Of a stretch of 64,000 bases of DNA, positions 60,786 to 64,000 are shown one piece after another. Made by a program: the position numbers and the translations under genes. The stretch is from assembly GCA_025463135.1 (NCBI GenBank), contig JAOAPY010000008.1:62001-126000 (forward strand), read 5' to 3'. The stretch is from Acidobacteriota bacterium (lineage in GTDB: Bacteria; Acidobacteriota; Blastocatellia; Pyrinomonadales; Pyrinomonadaceae). Numbering within the stretch: position 1 is the first letter of the stretch; each line of letters starts with the position of its first letter. The notes below the pieces were generated by a model. That model was given only the letters and a program-made list of their open reading frames with translations. It made no database searches and was not told the origin of the DNA.

Positions 60786-61238
60786 CTAAAACGTTCCCAC
60801 CTGATCGACTGCCTCTCTCAATATTTCAGCGTCAACTCGACCAACTTTGGCAATCGTGCGGGCGGCGCGATCGGCGGCTTCCTGGACGATGTGGCCGGCA
60901 TGCCCTTCGATCCACTCCCAGGTGACCTGGTGAGGGCGAGCGGCTTTATCCAGACGTTCCCACCACGCGTGATTCGTCTTGCGGCGAAAGCGACCACTCA
61001 TCGTCTCAATCACGTATCTCGAGTCCGAGTGCAAGTGAACACGACACGGTTCGCGCAAGCTTTCAAGCGCGATTGCCGCAGCCGCGACTTCGGCCTGCTG
61101 ATTGGTTGCCGAACCCAGGTATTCGCCAAACGCGCGCCACAAGCCTCGATAACCCAACAAGGCGACGGCCGCCGCGCGTGTTTCGGCGCGTCCGTTTCCC
61201 AGGCTCGAGCCGTCACAATATATGGTGACTTCTTTCAT
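60786..61238 (-). CDS. rnhA: RNase H family protein
   Basis: A 150-residue RNase H, which cuts RNA in RNA-DNA hybrids. Metal ligands are Asp9 (IYCDGSSLGNG), Glu50 (NQQAEVAA), Asp72 (HSDSRYV) and the last Asp in EAADRAAR after GHAGHIV. The length and WEWIEGHAGH block match RnhA/ribonuclease HI. The start lies just before R3 copy 3. Confidence 0.85.
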   Translation of the reverse strand: MKEVTIYCDGSSLGNGRAETRAAAVALLGYRGLWRAFGEYLGSATNQQAEVAAAAIALESLREPCRVHLHSDSRYVIETMSGRFRRKTNHAWWERLDKAARPHQVTWEWIEGHAGHIVQEAADRAARTIAKVGRVDAEILREAVDQVGTF

Positions 61239-61253
61239 AGTAAAACAGGTGTT

Positions 61254-61314
61254 GAGTACCGACTTCAGTCGACCTTTTGCTTAATCAAGTAAGACGCGCC
61301 TGAAGGCGGTACTC
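61254..61314. repeat. R3 paired palindrome (copy 3)
   Basis: GAGTACCGACTTCAGTCG faces CGCCTGAAGGCGGTACTC. It lies between the rnhA start and the TPR gene's stop codon. Confidence 0.7.
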
Positions 61315-61340
61315 TAAGCGCCTGACACCGGCGTTTGAGT

Positions 61341-62993
61341 TCACTGCCATAGATCCTTCAGCGTCAACCTGTCGTCGGCATTTTTCCAGGCGAGATCGTA
61401 CTCGCGTTGGACCAGGGCCGCAGCGTAATCTTTCTTTTGCGCTTTCAGGCTCAGCATCAAACCAAACAACGAGCGCCCGTTGCGTTTGTTTCGCTCCAGG
61501 TCAGCACGGAAGACCTGTTCAGCCGCGGCGAAGTCACCGTTCTTGATCAACGCGCCTCCCAGCATTTCGCGCACCGGCAAGAACCAGGTCTGTGGTTCGT
61601 CATAAGCGAGCGAGTCTTCGATCTCCACACCTTTGCGCAGCAATTCGAGTGCGGTCGGGTTATCCCCTTTTGCGGAGGCTATGCGCGCCGACAACACAGC
61701 GTCGGCGATGCTCATTACCTTGCGGGCGGGATTGAGTCCGAAGGACGCGTTCACGGGAATCTTGCTGACTGCTTGGGCAAACGATTGCTGCTGCTCCACT
61801 GCGTGAGCAACATCGCCGGTAGATGCGTAAGCCATACCGCGCGCGAAATGATGGACCGCGGTGAGGCCGAAGAAAGAAGGATCGGGTTGGCGTAACTTCC
61901 GGACTTCTTCCCAACGATTGAAGCGCACGTAAATCAGTGGCGTCACCGTCATGAATCCTTCGAGCATAGGCATCTCTTTGAGCGCCGGTCCGACATTGCC
62001 GTCAAGCAGCTTGGCCGCATTCAACGATTCGATCAGACGTCCTTCCATCGTCTGGGCGATCGCCAGAAAATGCAGGTTGTGGCTGTAGTACATCAGCGGA
62101 TAGATGCCCCGCGCGCCATTCTTTTCCATGTAGGCGCGATCGGCGGCGGCTGCGTCGCGATTGCTTTGCGCAGCATTTTCATAATCGCCGGTGCGCTCAT
62201 AGATGTGCGCGGGCATGTGCACCAGGTGACCGGCGGCCGGCATTAGCTCGCCGAGTTTGGGCGCGTAAGCGAGCGCGCGTTCCGGATAAGGCGAAGCTTC
62301 AATCGCGTGGATGTAGTAATGAATCGCGCCCGGATGATTGGGATTGCGGCGCAACACTGATTCCAGCACAGCGACGATCTCTTCCGTGCCCGGCGCGGGT
62401 TTTCCGTCGGCGGTCCAAAGCTTCCAGGGGCGCAGGTCCATCGCACTTTCCGCATACAAGGTGGCTGCATCCAGATCGTCCGGATAATTTCGGGCGAGCT
62501 CGCTCATGGCGTATTTGTAATCGGCGTCCAGCTTCTTTAGATCCGCCTGCGGATCGATTGCGTAGCGTTTGGCCAGCGCGGCGATATAGGCGCGTTCGTT
62601 CTCGGAGGCGCCGGCAGCGAGGGCTTGCGCCTTTTGCACAGCCTCGCATGCCGCCTTCTCGCGTGCGGGATCTACTTCCATGTTGATGTTAGGTCCGAGC
62701 GCCAATGCCTCGCCCCAGTGGGCCATGGCTAACTTTGGATCCAACTCAGCAGCCCGTTTGAAAGAACGCACGGCTTCGTCATGATTGAAGGCATACACGA
62801 GCGCCAGGCCCTGATTGAACCAGCGCTGCGCTTCTACACTAGTCGTCGTCACCGGATGATGAAGCGAGCCTAGCCCGGACATCAAAGTTTGGGGCTTTTC
62901 CACACTGTCCATCTTCATCGAAGAGTGTTGCGCGAACACGGATACGCCTAGGTAGAGCAGGAAGGGAAGCGTCAATAGCCGAGAAGGTAGCAT
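61341..62993 (-). CDS. Secreted TPR-repeat protein
   Basis: The start is the ATG at 62993, preceded by GAGGAA and followed by a signal peptide (LPSRLLTLPFLLYLGVSVFA); an upstream start at 63092 is rejected. The 550-residue protein has several TPR-like units, e.g. WFNQGLALVYAFNHDEAVRS, then AMAHWGEALALGPNINMEVD near residues 85-105. A central region has YYIHAIEASPYPERALAYAP, and the C-terminal units include GGALIKNGDFAAAEQVFRAD. No enzyme domain is visible. It is probably a periplasmic or surface scaffold. Confidence 0.75.
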   Translation of the reverse strand: MLPSRLLTLPFLLYLGVSVFAQHSSMKMDSVEKPQTLMSGLGSLHHPVTTTSVEAQRWFNQGLALVYAFNHDEAVRSFKRAAELDPKLAMAHWGEALALGPNINMEVDPAREKAACEAVQKAQALAAGASENERAYIAALAKRYAIDPQADLKKLDADYKYAMSELARNYPDDLDAATLYAESAMDLRPWKLWTADGKPAPGTEEIVAVLESVLRRNPNHPGAIHYYIHAIEASPYPERALAYAPKLGELMPAAGHLVHMPAHIYERTGDYENAAQSNRDAAAADRAYMEKNGARGIYPLMYYSHNLHFLAIAQTMEGRLIESLNAAKLLDGNVGPALKEMPMLEGFMTVTPLIYVRFNRWEEVRKLRQPDPSFFGLTAVHHFARGMAYASTGDVAHAVEQQQSFAQAVSKIPVNASFGLNPARKVMSIADAVLSARIASAKGDNPTALELLRKGVEIEDSLAYDEPQTWFLPVREMLGGALIKNGDFAAAEQVFRADLERNKRNGRSLFGLMLSLKAQKKDYAAALVQREYDLAWKNADDRLTLKDLWQ

Positions 62994-63194
62994 TTCAGGT
63001 TCCTCGTTCGTTGGAATCGTGCGGCGAGCGAGCTCGGAGGTAATGGAACCTTGGTTCCCATCGGCCTGTGAACTCCGATTGGTTTTTCCCAAGCCGAGTA
63101 ATCGTCAGCTTCCGCCGTCACGATATCGTCGATTCATCCTCGTTGGGTTTTTTGAACGGCTTATTCATATTGATAAGGCAAACCGAACGCAAGG

Positions 63195-63605
63195 TTAGGA
63201 ATAGTAAACAACATTCAAGTCGGGAAAATTCAAACCGACGTGATCGGAGTCATGCGTGAGAAGAGTGAGCTTATAGTGAGCCGCACTCGCCGCTATCCAG
63301 GCATCCCCGGCTTCCAGCCTTCTACCGATTCGCTTGCAGTGCGTACTAAGCCGTGCCCACGTTTTAGCTAATTCTGGATCGTAGGGGATCACCACGAACT
63401 TTTGTAGAAAGGTTTCAAGACCAGCACGCAGTGTCGTTCCCCAATTGTTCTCTTCTGCCCATGACCACAGCTCGGCAACGCTCTGAAAACTGACAGCCAG
63501 GATTTGGGCCTCCATATGTCTCTCGTACTGAAGGCGCAACGCATCATTCGTTTTCTTTGGGTGGAGCAAGCTAGCGACTGTCGTGTCGAGTAAGACCGTG
63601 CTCAT
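63195..63605 (-). CDS. vapC: PIN-domain toxin, VapC type
   Basis: A 136-residue PIN-domain ribonuclease. The acidic site is Asp7 (VLLDTTV), Glu45 (SVAELWSW), Asp101 (LEAGDAWIAASA) and Asp119/Asp121 (LTHDSDHVG). All four positions are present. The ATG overlaps the stop codon of the upstream antitoxin-like gene (ATGA), the usual coupling in vapBC. Confidence 0.87.
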   Translation of the reverse strand: MSTVLLDTTVASLLHPKKTNDALRLQYERHMEAQILAVSFQSVAELWSWAEENNWGTTLRAGLETFLQKFVVIPYDPELAKTWARLSTHCKRIGRRLEAGDAWIAASAAHYKLTLLTHDSDHVGLNFPDLNVVYYS

Positions 63606-63823
63606 TTGGATTGCTGTTCCTCAGCGTTCAGTTCGACTCGGGCCTGTCGTTCTGAGAGAACGAAGTTCATCAAAGCATCCGGATCATCATCGGCCGGCCA
63701 CAAAGCAGCTAGTTGATCCAGATCGTCAATTGGTGTAACGCCCTGTTCGGCAATTAACCGGACCAAAGTGTCTTCGGCTTTCTGGGCTACTTCATCTTTC
63801 TCCGGCGCATCCACTTTACTCAT
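63602..63823 (-). CDS. Probable antitoxin of the VapC toxin
   Basis: A 73-residue acidic protein that overlaps vapC by 4 bp. No helix-turn-helix or ribbon-helix-helix domain is seen; the C-terminal half, with DDDPDALMNFVLSERQARVE, may be the toxin-binding segment. Some VapC partners of this size lack a recognisable DNA-binding domain. Assignment rests on position, size and coupling, not on homology. Confidence 0.6.
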   Translation of the reverse strand: MSKVDAPEKDEVAQKAEDTLVRLIAEQGVTPIDDLDQLAALWPADDDPDALMNFVLSERQARVELNAEEQQSK

Positions 63824-63873
63824 GTGCTGATATCTCCTTCTTACCGATTATAGTAAGGCACTGTCCGCTGAGG

Positions 63874-64000
63874 TTAAGTATTTGACGAGTTTTGATTGAT
63901 AGATCCGAGTAACTGCGTCCGCGCGCTTTTCTGGCTTTGAACCGCTTCAATCAGAGGCTTGATATCGAGCCGCCAAAAGGATTGTTTGCCGAAGCTCTTT
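63874..64000 (-). CDS. C-terminal end of a gene running off the window
   Basis: Forty-two codons on the reverse strand end at a TAA at 63874-63876 (KSFGKQSFWRLDIKPLIEAV, then QSQKSARTQLLGSINQNSSN). The composition looks coding. I recognise no family from so short a part. Confidence 0.5.
   Translation of the reverse strand, partial: KSFGKQSFWRLDIKPLIEAVQSQKSARTQLLGSINQNSSNT

Overview
The window is a bacterial chromosome segment of moderately high GC with dense genes on both strands. It most resembles an Acidobacteriota chromosome, probably Blastocatellia. That guess rests on the gene mix (a fused E2-E1 2-oxoglutarate enzyme, many secreted M28/M20/amidohydrolase/TPR/Ycf48-like proteins, MacB-type permeases without an ATPase, a CreD-like module) and on the very heavy load of short palindromic repeats. 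It is an inference; no rRNA or other phylogenetic marker lies in the window, and I saw no tRNA, rRNA or CRISPR array.

Layout. 1-8 kb: 3' part of an MFS transporter, DoxX, GNAT acetyltransferase, Uma2 nuclease-like protein, an AraC/glyoxalase pair, a secreted tyrosine phosphatase, a secreted M20 amidohydrolase, a radical SAM protein, and a HicB antitoxin beside a frameshifted hicA. 8-17 kb: DUF1990 protein, XerD-type recombinase, a repeat-rich gap with the tail of a REP-associated transposase, two MacB-type permeases, and a CreD-like membrane protein module with a winged-helix regulator. 17-26 kb: the large kgd-type gene, histidine phosphatase, Tat-exported amidase, HigBA, amidohydrolase. 26-32 kb: CheA-like kinase, nusB, ribH, an intact IS256-family element with a 9-bp target duplication, and a glutamate racemase homologue. 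32-45 kb: a caspase-like/methyltransferase fusion, M28 peptidase, hydroxybutyryl-CoA dehydrogenase, rhomboid protease, ferritin-like protein, a SurA/DsbA fusion paired with a 12-cysteine secreted protein, a thioredoxin-NHL protein and an AhpD-like protein. 45-55 kb: CheW, MutS2, LysR divergent from leuA, then leuB, leuC, leuD. 55-64 kb: metallopeptidase-TPR protein, small membrane proteins, a Ycf48-like repeat protein, RNase H, a TPR protein and VapBC.

The most distinctive feature is non-coding. At least ten families of palindromic, usually paired inverted repeats (REPIN-like), and a separate class of degenerate short-period (mostly 7-bp) repeat arrays, fill the intergenic space. The 7-bp arrays nearly always begin at or within a few bases of a stop codon and often occur as two complementary arms. 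Several repeats have entered coding sequence: a REPIN inside mutS2, a hairpin element inside kgd, a hairpin forming the LeuD C-terminus and 7-bp arrays forming the tails of RibH, the CheA-like kinase and an amidohydrolase.

The clearest pathway is leucine biosynthesis (leuABCD, with a LeuA that lacks the usual feedback domain). Protein candidates for unusual biology are the caspase-like/methyltransferase fusion and the foldase plus Cys-rich secreted protein pair.
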